A DNA stretch of 6,940 bases from Lachnospiraceae bacterium (GCA_022798035.1 JAAWLS010000130.1:1-6940); one strand, 5' to 3'. Counted from the first letter of the stretch, positions 1 to 6,745 are shown. Program-made: numbers and translations. Notes: generated from the letters alone by a model not told the origin.

Positions 1-479
1 CCGGGTCGGATGCTCCAGGGCGATGAATTAGGGGCGACTGACGAGCCTCTAACGTCCGCTACGCGCACCCGGCGCGTAGCGCCCAAAGCCCCCTTGGGTC
101 CGTAATAATGGGTGTCCAAAAGGGCCATCTCTGTATCTTCATAGAGGGGCACCTGCTTCAAATCCAACCTTGGGGAGTCGATGTGTGCTCCTAAAATATT
201 CATTCCTTGTTCCAAAGGCTGTCTGCCGATTACAAACAGAGCCAGCATTTTACCCATATTTTCCGCATAGATTTTGTCTCCGGTTTTTATGGTTCTGCCG
301 GAGGCCAGAACATCTTTTAAATCCTCAAATCCTGCCTCCTTGGCCTGTGCAGTCAGCTCTGTCACACATTCCCGCTCTGTCTTGCAGTCAGAAATAAACT
401 TCCTATATTTCTCTCCAAACTCAAACACTGCCTCCCGCTTTCCTTCCGGGTATTTCTTCCACGCATTTTTTCTCTCCAT
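1..479 (-). CDS. M18-family metallo-aminopeptidase, N-terminal part (cut by window edge; last ~33 residues suspect)
   Basis: This is probably a zinc-dependent cytosolic aminopeptidase of peptidase family M18, removing N-terminal residues from peptides. The frame is open from ATG at 479 to the edge, 159 codons, with no stop seen. Residues 1-127 fit the family: after a charged N-terminal helix region (MERKNAWKKYPEGKR) and a KIYAENMGKMLALFVIG strand region comes GAHIDSPRLD at 97-106, where H99 is the expected metal-ligand histidine, then PLYEDTEMALLDTHYYG to 127. The family normally continues with a GIKKYQW-like segment; here P128 onward (base 98 down to 1) reads PKGALGATRRVRVADVRGSS, which I do not recognise as M18, and base composition jumps to about 68% GC. 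The domain should be about 430-470 residues, so most of the enzyme, including the other metal ligands, is absent. A good ribosome site precedes the start, and the gene lies 31 bases after hprK in the same direction, suggesting co-transcription. Confidence 0.82.
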   Translation of the reverse strand, partial: MERKNAWKKYPEGKREAVFEFGEKYRKFISDCKTERECVTELTAQAKEAGFEDLKDVLASGRTIKTGDKIYAENMGKMLALFVIGRQPLEQGMNILGAHIDSPRLDLKQVPLYEDTEMALLDTHYYGPKGALGATRRVRVADVRGSSVAPNSSPWSIRP

Positions 480-488
480 TGGTCGTTT

Positions 489-495
489 CCTCCTC
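489..495 (-). promoter_or_regulatory. Ribosome binding site of the M18 aminopeptidase
   Basis: GAGGAGG on the minus strand, with 9 bases between it and the ATG at 479. It fixes this ATG as the start of the partial aminopeptidase gene and lies wholly within the short gap after the hprK stop codon. Confidence 0.8.
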
Positions 496-510
496 TAAAT
501 CAATTTTCAT

Positions 511-1455
511 TCAATCTTCATCGTCGTCATCATCAGATTTCTGAAGGTTCTCCTGCACACGGCGGTACAATTCCTTCGCCGCATTATATCCCATCTTCTT
601 CTGCCTGTGGTTGACCGCTGCAGACTCACAGATAACCGCCAAATTTCGTCCGGGACGAATAGGCAGAGAATGACTTACCACCTTGTTGCCGAGAAATTCC
701 ATATACTCCTCTTCCAGTCCCAGCCTGTCGTATTCATTTTCTTTCTTCCAGTCTTCCAGTTTGATAACTAAATCTATATTCTGTTTCTCTTTCACGCACT
801 CCACACCAAATAATGCTTTCACGTCGATAATGCCCACGCCGCGCATCTCAATAAAATATCTGGTGATATCCGGCGCTGTTCCCACCAGAATGTGCTTGTT
901 AATCTTGCGGATTTCCACCACATCATCACTGACAAGACGATGTCCCCGCCGGATGAGCTCCAGAGCTGCCTCACTCTTGCCGATACCGCTCTCCCCCATA
1001 ATCAGCAGACCCTCGCCGTACACATCCACCAAAACTCCGTGAATGGAAATACAGGGTGCAAGTTCCTCTCCTAAATAATAAATCAGCTCTGCCATAAAAG
1101 CAGAAGTACCATAATCCGTAGACAAAACCGGCGTGCCGCTTGCAGTGGCGGCCTGCAGTAAATCTGCATCCGGTTCCAGATTACGGCTGAAAATCACACA
1201 GGGGACATTGTGTGAAAAAAACTTCTGAAACACATCCAATTTATCTTCCTGGCTCAATTTCTGCATATAGGTATGTTCTACCATACCGATAATTTCAATT
1301 CTGCTTTTTTCAAAATAATCAAAATATCCTGTCAGCTGCAAGGCCGGCCGGTTTACTTCTGAAGTAGTCACCTTGCGGTTTTTAATGTCCACTTCCGGAT
1401 TCAGTACTTTCAGATTCATTTTCTCGACTATCTTTTTTACACTTACACCTTTCAT
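511..1455 (-). CDS. hprK: HPr kinase/phosphorylase
   Basis: Bifunctional cytosolic enzyme that phosphorylates HPr on Ser46, and removes that phosphate, in response to glycolytic intermediates. It is the central sensor of carbon catabolite repression in Firmicutes. At 314 residues it has the usual length. Visible are an N-terminal domain (about 1-130), then the catalytic core: H139 in SIHG, the P-loop GESGIGKS at 154-161, the SDD pair D177/D178, the signature EMRGVGIIDVK from E203 followed by ALFG to 217, R244 in EYDRLG, and the LPIRPGRN loop at about 264-271. These sit one position before the residues I remember for the Lactobacillus casei enzyme, so the active site looks intact. The ATG at 1455 is preceded by AAGGAG six bases upstream. 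The protein ends in SDDDDDED, an acidic tail. It follows uvrC after a structured 260-base gap and precedes the M18 aminopeptidase by 31 bases. Confidence 0.97.
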   Translation of the reverse strand: MKGVSVKKIVEKMNLKVLNPEVDIKNRKVTTSEVNRPALQLTGYFDYFEKSRIEIIGMVEHTYMQKLSQEDKLDVFQKFFSHNVPCVIFSRNLEPDADLLQAATASGTPVLSTDYGTSAFMAELIYYLGEELAPCISIHGVLVDVYGEGLLIMGESGIGKSEAALELIRRGHRLVSDDVVEIRKINKHILVGTAPDITRYFIEMRGVGIIDVKALFGVECVKEKQNIDLVIKLEDWKKENEYDRLGLEEEYMEFLGNKVVSHSLPIRPGRNLAVICESAAVNHRQKKMGYNAAKELYRRVQENLQKSDDDDDED

Positions 1456-1461
1456 CCGCTT

Positions 1462-1467
1462 CTCCTT
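1462..1467 (-). promoter_or_regulatory. Ribosome binding site of hprK
   Basis: AAGGAG on the minus strand with 6 bases to the ATG at 1455. It supports this start over any later in-frame codon. Confidence 0.75.
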
Positions 1468-1511
1468 TTCTCCGGCTGATTTCTGCTCTTTACCTTATCG
1501 GAACCATTCGG

Positions 1512-1573
1512 AAACCCCAAGCTACAGACATGCCAGCCAAGCTGTCATAGACCTCTAACGAGCTGAGGGGATT
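1512..1573 (-). repeat. Imperfect hairpin in the hprK leader
   Basis: AAACCCC-A-AGCT at 1512-1523 pairs with AGCT-GA-GGGGATT at 1561-1573. This gives two 4-bp blocks (AGCT, CCCC/GGGG) plus flanking A-T pairs, separated by a 1x2 internal loop. The 37-base apical part can form smaller 4-bp stems such as GACA (1527-1530) with TGTC (1543-1546). It lies about 45 bases before the hprK ribosome site in the transcribed direction. Its function is unknown; a leader RNA fold is an inference. Confidence 0.45.
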
Positions 1574-1580
1574 ATCACCT

Positions 1581-1693
1581 CTCTGGAAATAGCAATTCAT
1601 TCCTTTTCAAGTCAAATATTCATGCAAGCATGGCTATTTTCCTCATTGCTCGCAGGAATAAATTTGAACGTTCTAAATTGGCTATTTCCAGAG
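1581..1693 (-). repeat. 113-base inverted-repeat element with 13-bp perfect arms
   Basis: CTCTGGAAATAGC at 1581-1593 is perfectly complementary to GCTATTTCCAGAG at 1681-1693, and pairing can continue past a one-base bulge into AATT. Inside are AATTCATTCC (1594-1603) against GGAATAAATT (1655-1664, one mismatch), a small CATGC-AA-GCATG stem at 1621-1632, and GAACGTTC near 1666-1673. A third word, GGCTATTTTCC at 1632-1642, can compete for the left arm. The right arm begins 22 bases past the uvrC stop. No U-run follows, so it is not a classical terminator. It could be a dispersed palindromic repeat of this genome or a structured RNA; the sequence alone does not decide. Confidence 0.6.
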
Positions 1694-1715
1694 GGTTCTG
1701 AATAGTTACATCTTA

Positions 1716-3602
1716 TCATAGAACTCCGCCCTCTTCAACATTTGGCCGATGGAAAAATTCATACACTGCCTGGGCTGCCCGCTCATTCATAGAAGGAATC
1801 TCCGAAAGGGTCTTTACATCCGCTTCCCGGATAGCCTCCAGAGACAGAAATGCCTTCATCAACGCCTTTCGTCTGGCTGCTCCAATGCCCGGAATATCAT
1901 CCAGAACAGAGTGAACCTGTTCCTTGCTCCGCAGAGAGCGATGGTACTCAATGGCAAACCGATGGGCTTCATCCTGAATTCTGGTAATCAGTTTAAATCC
2001 TTCGCTGTGCCTGTCAATGGGTATCTCCTGATTATGATAGTATAACCCACGCGTGCGGTGATTATCATCCTTTACCATACCACATACAGGAATATGCAGT
2101 CCCAGCTCCTCCAACACTTTGAGAGCTACGTTGACCTGTCCCTTTCCTCCGTCCATCATAATCAAATCCGGAAAACGAGTAAAACTTCCATAGTCATTTT
2201 CCATCTGTCTCTCTCTCAGTTCTTCCTGCTCTCGGATTCCATGGGCAAACCGCCGGGTCAGAACTTCGTGCATGGAGCCGTAATCATCAGGCCCGGTCAC
2301 GGTGCGCAGTTTGAATTTGCGATAATCACTGCGCTTTGGCTTTCCTTTTTCATAGACTACCATGGAGCCAACTGTCTCAAACCCGCTGATATTGGAAATA
2401 TCGTAGGCCTCCACACGTTTCACTTCCTCCAAATCCAGCAGTTTTCCGATTTCCTTCAGTGCGCCGATGGTTCTTCCCTCTTCCCGCTTTATCTTCTCTT
2501 TATCCTGGGACAGTACCATAGCAGCGTTCTGGGCCGCAAGCTCCACCAGCTTTTCCTTCGTTCCCTTTTTCGGAACTCTGAGATACACCCTCTGCCCCCG
2601 TTTCTGGCTCAGCCACTCTTCAATAACTTCTGCCTCCTCAATTTCCTCCTGCAGCATCAGCTCCCTGGGAATAAAAGGCGTACCTGCATAGAACTGCTTC
2701 AAAAAAGTGGCAAGAACCTGTGGTCTCGTGTCCTCGCTTCCAATATTTACATGGAAGTGGTCTCTTCCAATCAATTTTCCATCCCGGATAAAAAATACCT
2801 GGACAACCGCATCCTCTTTGTCAGAGGCCATAGCGATAATATCTTTATCTTCTCCGTCAGAATGGGTGATTTTCTGTTTCTGGGCAATCTGTTTGACAGA
2901 TTTTACCAGCTCCCGATACTCAATGGCTTTCTCAAAATTCATCTCGTCAGAAGCCGCCTGCATTTTCTCCTCCAGCTCTTTTATTATGGGCTGATAATTC
3001 CCATTGAGGAATTCAATGGCCTGATGAACCCTCTTTCGATATTCCTCTTTGCTGACAAATCCCTGGCAAGGAGCCATACACTGATGAATGTGGTAATTCA
3101 GGCAGGGCCGTTCTTTCCCGATATCTTTGGGCAGAGAACGGTTGCAGCTCCGCAGGGAATATATTTTCCGTATCAATTCTATGGTATCTTTTACGGCTCC
3201 TCCGCTGGTGTAAGGGCCAAAATACCTGGATTTATCTTTTTTCATCTGACGTGAAAAGAGGACTCTGGGAAAATCTTCTCCCAGCGTCACTCTAATATAA
3301 GGGTATGTCTTGTCATCCCTCAGCATCGTATTATATTTTGGGCGGTGTTCTTTGATAAGATTGCATTCCAGAATCAGAGCTTCCAGCTCAGAATCGGTGA
3401 TGATATATTCAAACCGCTCAATCTGTCTCACCATCTGTTCCTTTTTCAGCCCTTCATTGTGGCTTGGCCGAAAGTACTGGCGAACCCGGTTCCGCAGACT
3501 GACGGCCTTCCCCACATAAATAATCGTATCATTCACGTCATGCATAATGTATACTCCCGGTTTCTGCGGGAGCTTCTTTAATTCTTCCTGAATATCAAAC
3601 AT
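1716..3602 (-). CDS. uvrC: UvrABC excision nuclease subunit C
   Basis: UvrC makes both incisions around a bulky DNA lesion after UvrA and UvrB have located it (nucleotide excision repair). At 628 residues it is full length. In order: GIY-YIG nuclease domain (G16-V-Y18, Y29-V-G31, R39, glutamates in [10 protein letters not shown] at 71-80) for the 3' cut; a cysteine cluster C153, C167, C175, C179 matching the positions reported to bind an iron-sulfur cluster in the E. coli protein; a UVR/UvrB-contact helix pair at about 206-245; the RNase H-like domain for the 5' cut with D401 (AYDISN), D439/D440 (GPDDYGSM), D484 (MMDGGKG) and H547 (QDEAHRFA); and a helix-hairpin-helix DNA-binding end at about 562-617 ([15 protein letters not shown]). 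All key residues are present. Its ATG shares one base with the ftsH stop (TAATG), suggesting translational coupling; AAAGGGA at 3611-3617 is the ribosome site. Confidence 0.98.
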   Translation of the reverse strand: MFDIQEELKKLPQKPGVYIMHDVNDTIIYVGKAVSLRNRVRQYFRPSHNEGLKKEQMVRQIERFEYIITDSELEALILECNLIKEHRPKYNTMLRDDKTYPYIRVTLGEDFPRVLFSRQMKKDKSRYFGPYTSGGAVKDTIELIRKIYSLRSCNRSLPKDIGKERPCLNYHIHQCMAPCQGFVSKEEYRKRVHQAIEFLNGNYQPIIKELEEKMQAASDEMNFEKAIEYRELVKSVKQIAQKQKITHSDGEDKDIIAMASDKEDAVVQVFFIRDGKLIGRDHFHVNIGSEDTRPQVLATFLKQFYAGTPFIPRELMLQEEIEEAEVIEEWLSQKRGQRVYLRVPKKGTKEKLVELAAQNAAMVLSQDKEKIKREEGRTIGALKEIGKLLDLEEVKRVEAYDISNISGFETVGSMVVYEKGKPKRSDYRKFKLRTVTGPDDYGSMHEVLTRRFAHGIREQEELRERQMENDYGSFTRFPDLIMMDGGKGQVNVALKVLEELGLHIPVCGMVKDDNHRTRGLYYHNQEIPIDRHSEGFKLITRIQDEAHRFAIEYHRSLRSKEQVHSVLDDIPGIGAARRKALMKAFLSLEAIREADVKTLSEIPSMNERAAQAVYEFFHRPNVEEGGVL

Positions 3603-3604
3603 TA
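3600..3604 (-). other. ftsH stop / uvrC start overlap (TAATG)
   Basis: The minus strand reads TAATG: the TAA of ftsH (3604-3602) and the ATG of uvrC (3602-3600) share one A. Together with the moderate AAAGGGA ribosome site inside the end of ftsH, this suggests that terminating ribosomes restart on uvrC, tying repair-enzyme output to FtsH translation. Confidence 0.85.
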
Positions 3605-6586
3605 TTTCAATCCCTTTAACAACTTATCCAGATAATCTTCTCCTTCTCCGGAATCAGGCTCTTCCTGGTGCGTTTCCTCCTGAACCTCTTCCTGTAAAAT
3701 CTCTCCGGAAGGCTCTGCAATGTCCGGTTTCACTGCACTGACACTGCTCTTTGTCTTTCGGCTGGAACCTTTTTTCGCCGGGAAAAATCCCCACTCTTCC
3801 GGCGTCCCTATCTCTTCCTCTTTCTTCTCCGCCTTGTCTTCCTTTGTGGAAACATCTCCGGACTCTTCTGGTTCATTCTTCTGTTCTGAAATATTTTTGG
3901 CCGCTTCCGGTTCATTCTTCTGTTCTGAAACAGTTTTAGGTTCTTCCGGTTTCTTCCTCTCTGAAATAGTTTTAGGTTCTTCCGGTTTCTTCTTCTCTGG
4001 AATAGTTTCAGGTTCTTCCAGTTTATTTTTCCATTCCGGAACAGTTTTGAGCCCTTCCAGTTCGTTTTTCTTCTCTAAAATACTTTCAGGCTTTTCTGGT
4101 TTATCCTTCTTCTCTAAAATACTTTCAGGCTCTTCTGGCCTATTTTTCTGCTCTGAAACAGCTTGGAGCTCCTCTGGCTTATTCTCTGGAACAACTTGAG
4201 CCTGTTCTGTTCTGCTGTTCTGTTCAAAAACCTTCTGCTGGCTTGGTGCATTTACAACAATGGGAATAATTTCTATCTCTTTTTCTTCTGCGAAATCAGA
4301 ATTTTCTTCTGGTTCCTCTTTCTGTCCTCTATTTGAGATAGAAATCTCCTCTTCCCGGAAATCTCTCAGCTCCTGAGGAATTTCCTCCCCCTCCAGCGTG
4401 TTTACCTCTAAAAATGATTCTTCTAAGGGTTTGTATATTTCCAGAGGCAAATCTTCCTCCTTTAAAGTATTTACTTCCAAAGACCCCTCTTTCGACATAA
4501 TTGTCTCCGGAGATAGTTCTTTCCATGCATCTGTTTCCAGATGAATCTTTTCTTCTGCCCCAGCATTATTCCTGGAATCTTCTGCTCCTGCCTCTTCTCT
4601 TTTCTGATTTCCGGAATGTTCCTTCTGCCGTCTGCTCTCTGGTTGCTGAAATTCCCGGCTGTGAACCTCTTCTGCCTTAAATTCTTCCGCCGCCTTTTCT
4701 GCCTCCGTCTTTTCTTCCGGCTCAGGAATGCCTTTTAGCTCGCGGAAAATCTTCATAAACTCTTTTCCGGTGATAGTCTCATGCTCATAGAGATGCTGGG
4801 AAATCTTATCCAGAATATCCCTGTTCTCCTGCAGGAGACGAACCGCCTCATCGTAACTTTCTTTGAGAATTCTCATCACTTCTTTGTCAATCTGAGCTGC
4901 TGTCTCTTCTCCGCAGTTGAGACTTGCCCTTCCATCCAGATATTGATTCTCAATGGTTACTAATCCCATCAGTCCAAACTTTTCGGACATTCCGTACTGA
5001 GTCACCATGGCTCTGGCAATCTTTGTGGCCTGTTCTATGTCATTGGAAGCTCCGGTTGTCACAGAGTCAAAAACAATCTCTTCCGCTGCACGGCCTCCCA
5101 TATAAGTAATGAGATGCGCCACCAGTTCTTTTTTCGTCATAAGGAACTTCTCTTCCTCTGGAACCTGCATGGTGTAACCCAGCGCTCCCATAGTTCTCGG
5201 CACAATGGTAATCTTCTGCACTGGTTCTGCATCCTTCTGAAGAGCTGTCACCAGCGCGTGTCCCACCTCGTGGTAAGCAACCATCTTCTTTTCCTTGGGG
5301 CCCATAATACGGTCTTTTTTCTCTTTTCCAGCAATCACCACTTCCACTGATTCAAAGAGGTCGCTTTGGTTGACATATTTCCTGCCATGTTTAACTGCGT
5401 TGATTGCCGCCTCATTAATCATATTTGCCAAATCAGAACCCACTGCACCGGAAGTCGCCAGTGCAATGGCATCCAAATCTACAGATTCATCCAACAGTAC
5501 ATTTTTGGCATGTACTTTCAAAGTGTCCACTCTGCCCTTTAAATCCGGTTTGTCCACGATAATTCTCCGGTCGAACCGCCCTGGACGCAGCAAAGCCTTA
5601 TCCAGCACTTCCGGACGGTTGGTTGCCGCCAGAATCAAAAGTCCTTTTGAAGTGTCAAATCCATCCATCTCCGCTAAAAGCTGGTTCAAAGTCTGTTCTC
5701 TCTCGTCATTTCCGCCATATCTGGTATCACGGCTCTTGCCAATCGCGTCTATCTCGTCAATAAAAATAATGCAGGGCGCCTGTTTCTGAGCCTCTTTAAA
5801 CAAATCTCTGACACGGGAAGCCCCCACGCCTACAAACATTTCTACGAAATCAGAACCTGCCAGGGAGAAAAATGGAACTTTCGCTTCTCCTGCAACTGCC
5901 TTGGCCAGCAAAGTCTTACCGGTACCCGGAGGGCCCACCAGCAGTGCTCCTTTCGGCAGCTTTGCGCCGATATCCGTATATTTCTTGGGATTGTGCAAAA
6001 AATCCACCACTTCCTGCAGGGATTCCTTCGCCTCATTCTGTCCGGCAACATCCTTAAATGTGACGCCGGTAGATTTCTCCACATAGACTTTGGCCGTGGT
6101 CTTGCCCACGCCCATCATTCCTCCGCTTCCCATTTTGCGGAAAATCAAAAAGTAAAGCAGAATCCACACTAATACCAGCGGAAGAATATAACTCACCATA
6201 TTCCACATAATGGCTGAGGAAACGTCTTCCACTGTTCCGCCAAACTTGACATCGTGCTCTTTTAAAAGCGGCAGAAGGTCCTCATCATTTAATTCTGCTG
6301 TGTAATAAGTAATTCTATACAGCTTATTGTCATTTTTCGGCGTAATATTAATCTTATTGGAGGTAAAAGTTACGGATTCCACCTTATCCTTCTCCACCAT
6401 ATCAATAAATTCCGAATAAGTAATCTCCTTATTGGTGGCGTCCTTGGCACAGCTGTTCAAAAGGCTTGTCAAAAACAGCACCAGCAAAGCGGCCAGAATG
6501 AAAATCATCACTGTCATTCCGTTTTTGTTATTGTTGTTATTTCCACCATTATTGTTATTACTATTATTATTTCCTTTGTTCTCCAT
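3602..6586 (-). CDS. ftsH: ATP-dependent zinc metalloprotease FtsH with a very long C-terminal tail
   Basis: Membrane-anchored hexameric AAA+ protease that extracts and degrades membrane and soluble proteins. The start at 6586 has AGGAGG six bases upstream. Residues 2-22 are an asparagine-rich cytoplasmic leader; transmembrane helix 1 is about 24-43; the extracytoplasmic domain about 44-127; helix 2 about 128-149. The ATPase has Walker A GPPGTGKT (218-225), the pore loop FVG (251-253), Walker B IIFIDEID (273-280) and arginine fingers R334/R337 in the second region of homology. The protease has HEVGH (439-443, catalytic E440) and the third zinc ligand D516 in SNDIEQAT. The usual domain ends near 620. 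A further ~374 residues, rich in Glu, Lys, Pro and Ser with no predicted fold, make 994 in all, against the usual 600-700. This tail holds nine 12-13-residue repeats and ends in [11 protein letters not shown]. The frame is continuous, so this is an extension and not a fusion to a recognised domain. Stop and start overlap with uvrC. Confidence 0.97.
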   Translation of the reverse strand: MENKGNNNSNNNNGGNNNNNKNGMTVMIFILAALLVLFLTSLLNSCAKDATNKEITYSEFIDMVEKDKVESVTFTSNKINITPKNDNKLYRITYYTAELNDEDLLPLLKEHDVKFGGTVEDVSSAIMWNMVSYILPLVLVWILLYFLIFRKMGSGGMMGVGKTTAKVYVEKSTGVTFKDVAGQNEAKESLQEVVDFLHNPKKYTDIGAKLPKGALLVGPPGTGKTLLAKAVAGEAKVPFFSLAGSDFVEMFVGVGASRVRDLFKEAQKQAPCIIFIDEIDAIGKSRDTRYGGNDEREQTLNQLLAEMDGFDTSKGLLILAATNRPEVLDKALLRPGRFDRRIIVDKPDLKGRVDTLKVHAKNVLLDESVDLDAIALATSGAVGSDLANMINEAAINAVKHGRKYVNQSDLFESVEVVIAGKEKKDRIMGPKEKKMVAYHEVGHALVTALQKDAEPVQKITIVPRTMGALGYTMQVPEEEKFLMTKKELVAHLITYMGGRAAEEIVFDSVTTGASNDIEQATKIARAMVTQYGMSEKFGLMGLVTIENQYLDGRASLNCGEETAAQIDKEVMRILKESYDEAVRLLQENRDILDKISQHLYEHETITGKEFMKIFRELKGIPEPEEKTEAEKAAEEFKAEEVHSREFQQPESRRQKEHSGNQKREEAGAEDSRNNAGAEEKIHLETDAWKELSPETIMSKEGSLEVNTLKEEDLPLEIYKPLEESFLEVNTLEGEEIPQELRDFREEEISISNRGQKEEPEENSDFAEEKEIEIIPIVVNAPSQQKVFEQNSRTEQAQVVPENKPEELQAVSEQKNRPEEPESILEKKDKPEKPESILEKKNELEGLKTVPEWKNKLEEPETIPEKKKPEEPKTISERKKPEEPKTVSEQKNEPEAAKNISEQKNEPEESGDVSTKEDKAEKKEEEIGTPEEWGFFPAKKGSSRKTKSSVSAVKPDIAEPSGEILQEEVQEETHQEEPDSGEGEDYLDKLLKGLK
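3839..4183 (-). repeat. Nine tandem 36/39-base repeats in the ftsH tail
   Basis: FtsH residues 802-916 divide into nine units, seven of 13 and two of 12 residues, with approximate pattern [N/D]-x-P-E-E-P-[K/E]-[S/T]-[I/V]-x-E-x-K. Examples are [13 protein letters not shown] (815-827), [13 protein letters not shown] (828-840), [12 protein letters not shown] (867-878) and [13 protein letters not shown] (891-903). Some neighbours are almost identical in DNA as well: units 2/3 and 6/7 share about 30-base stretches with single changes. That points to recent duplication or slippage. Unit 4 ([13 protein letters not shown]) is the most diverged internal copy and carries a Trp. Confidence 0.85.
4367..4480 (-). 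repeat. Second, older two-copy repeat in the ftsH tail
   Basis: FtsH residues 703-740 contain LEVNTL twice (703-708 and 726-731), each followed by an acidic stretch and a P-x-E word (EEDLPLEI and GEEIPQEL). The period is 23 residues. The copies have diverged in DNA, so this duplication looks older than the 13-residue array. Confidence 0.6.
6518..6583 (-). repeat. Asparagine codon run at the FtsH N-terminus
   Basis: FtsH residues 2-23 contain 14 asparagines, encoded by AAT and AAC triplets interrupted by Gly, Ser and Lys. It is a trinucleotide low-complexity tract just before transmembrane helix 1, on the cytoplasmic side. Such tracts can vary in copy number without breaking the frame. Confidence 0.75.
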
Positions 6587-6592
6587 TTATTT

Positions 6593-6598
6593 CCTCCT
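6593..6598 (-). promoter_or_regulatory. Ribosome binding site of ftsH
   Basis: A perfect AGGAGG on the minus strand with 6 bases to the ATG at 6586. It decides the start: the Asn-rich leader is therefore translated, and translation need not begin at the internal Met at residue 24. Confidence 0.85.
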
Positions 6599-6633
6599 GG
6601 GTATCGCAGCCGTCTACTTCGCGACACTTTTTT

Positions 6634-6662
6634 ATTATATGTGTATTTTTCTTTAAAATCAA
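6634..6662 (-). promoter_or_regulatory. ftsH operon promoter (sigma-70/SigA type)
   Basis: Minus-strand TTGATT (6662-6657) and TATAAT (6639-6634) are separated by exactly 17 bases. The -10 is a perfect consensus match and the -35 matches 4 of 6. Transcription should begin near 6627, giving a leader of about 40 bases before the ftsH ATG. This is the best promoter in the window and probably serves ftsH, uvrC and possibly hprK and the aminopeptidase. Confidence 0.75.
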
Positions 6663-6683
6663 TACAATTCTCCCAAACTTTCC

Positions 6684-6716
6684 ATAAATATTTCTAAAGT
6701 TTTTATAAATGTTTCT
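6684..6716. repeat. Direct repeat ATAAATRTTTCT, two copies 21 bases apart
   Basis: ATAAATATTTCT at 6684-6695 and ATAAATGTTTCT at 6705-6716 differ at one base, and their starts are 21 bases apart, two helical turns. They lie just upstream of the ftsH -35 element (6657-6662), where an activator or an AT-rich UP-like element would act. A binding protein is not known to me. Confidence 0.4.
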
Positions 6717-6720
6717 TTCT

Positions 6721-6745
6721 GAAAATAAAAGGCAGAACTGCTGCC
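6721..6745 (-). terminator. Possible minus-strand intrinsic terminator
   Basis: On the minus strand GGCAG-CAGTT-CTGCC (6745-6731) forms a 5-bp GC-rich stem followed by TTTTATTTT (6730-6722). It would stop leftward transcripts arising around the pyrG leader before they enter the ftsH promoter. The stem is short, and no leftward gene precedes it, so this is tentative. Confidence 0.3.

Larger units (their letters stand above)
1456..1715 (-). other. uvrC-hprK intergenic region, structured, no gene seen
   Basis: This is the only long gap inside the four-gene minus-strand row. I find no convincing open reading frame in it and no stem followed by a T-run that would make an obvious intrinsic terminator. 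It holds two adjacent self-complementary modules, 1581-1693 and 1512-1573, then about 50 bases leading to the hprK ribosome site. Weak promoter-like words occur (TTGACT and GATAAT on the minus strand), but none has a proper partner at 16-18 bases, so a separate hprK promoter is possible but not shown. Confidence 0.7.

Noticed and set aside
40..98. Integron attC site
   Set aside because: A GTTAGAG word follows a hairpin on the minus strand, but the last base does not fit GTTRRRY and no matching RYYYAAC partner is present at the other end.
1660..1680. cre-like or LexA-like site (GAACGTTC) upstream of hprK
   Set aside because: A CcpA cre site needs a longer TGNAANCG core, and the Firmicutes LexA box needs four bases between GAAC and GTTC. 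Here the halves abut, so it fits neither.
2058..3254. 398-codon open frame on the plus strand opposite uvrC
   Set aside because: It lies wholly antisense to a clear, complete UvrC with all catalytic residues. Its translation has no recognisable domain and I saw no ribosome site; it is a mirror of uvrC codon use.
3839..4183. CRISPR array
   Set aside because: The repeats are contiguous, in frame and coding, without unique spacers.
3720..4199. 159-codon plus-strand frame of Ser/Phe/Gly-rich repeats
   Set aside because: It is the complement of the FtsH Glu/Lys/Pro repeat array. Its repetitive look comes from the same DNA periodicity, not from a separate gene.
4329..4526. 65-codon minus-strand frame inside ftsH
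   Set aside because: It is out of frame with FtsH in the low-complexity tail, with no ribosome site and no family resemblance.
6449..6515. Possible lipobox (LNSC, FtsH residues 43-46) after a hydrophobic stretch
   Set aside because: Asn before Ser-Cys is not a usual lipobox, and FtsH membrane helix 1 is an uncleaved anchor in known members.
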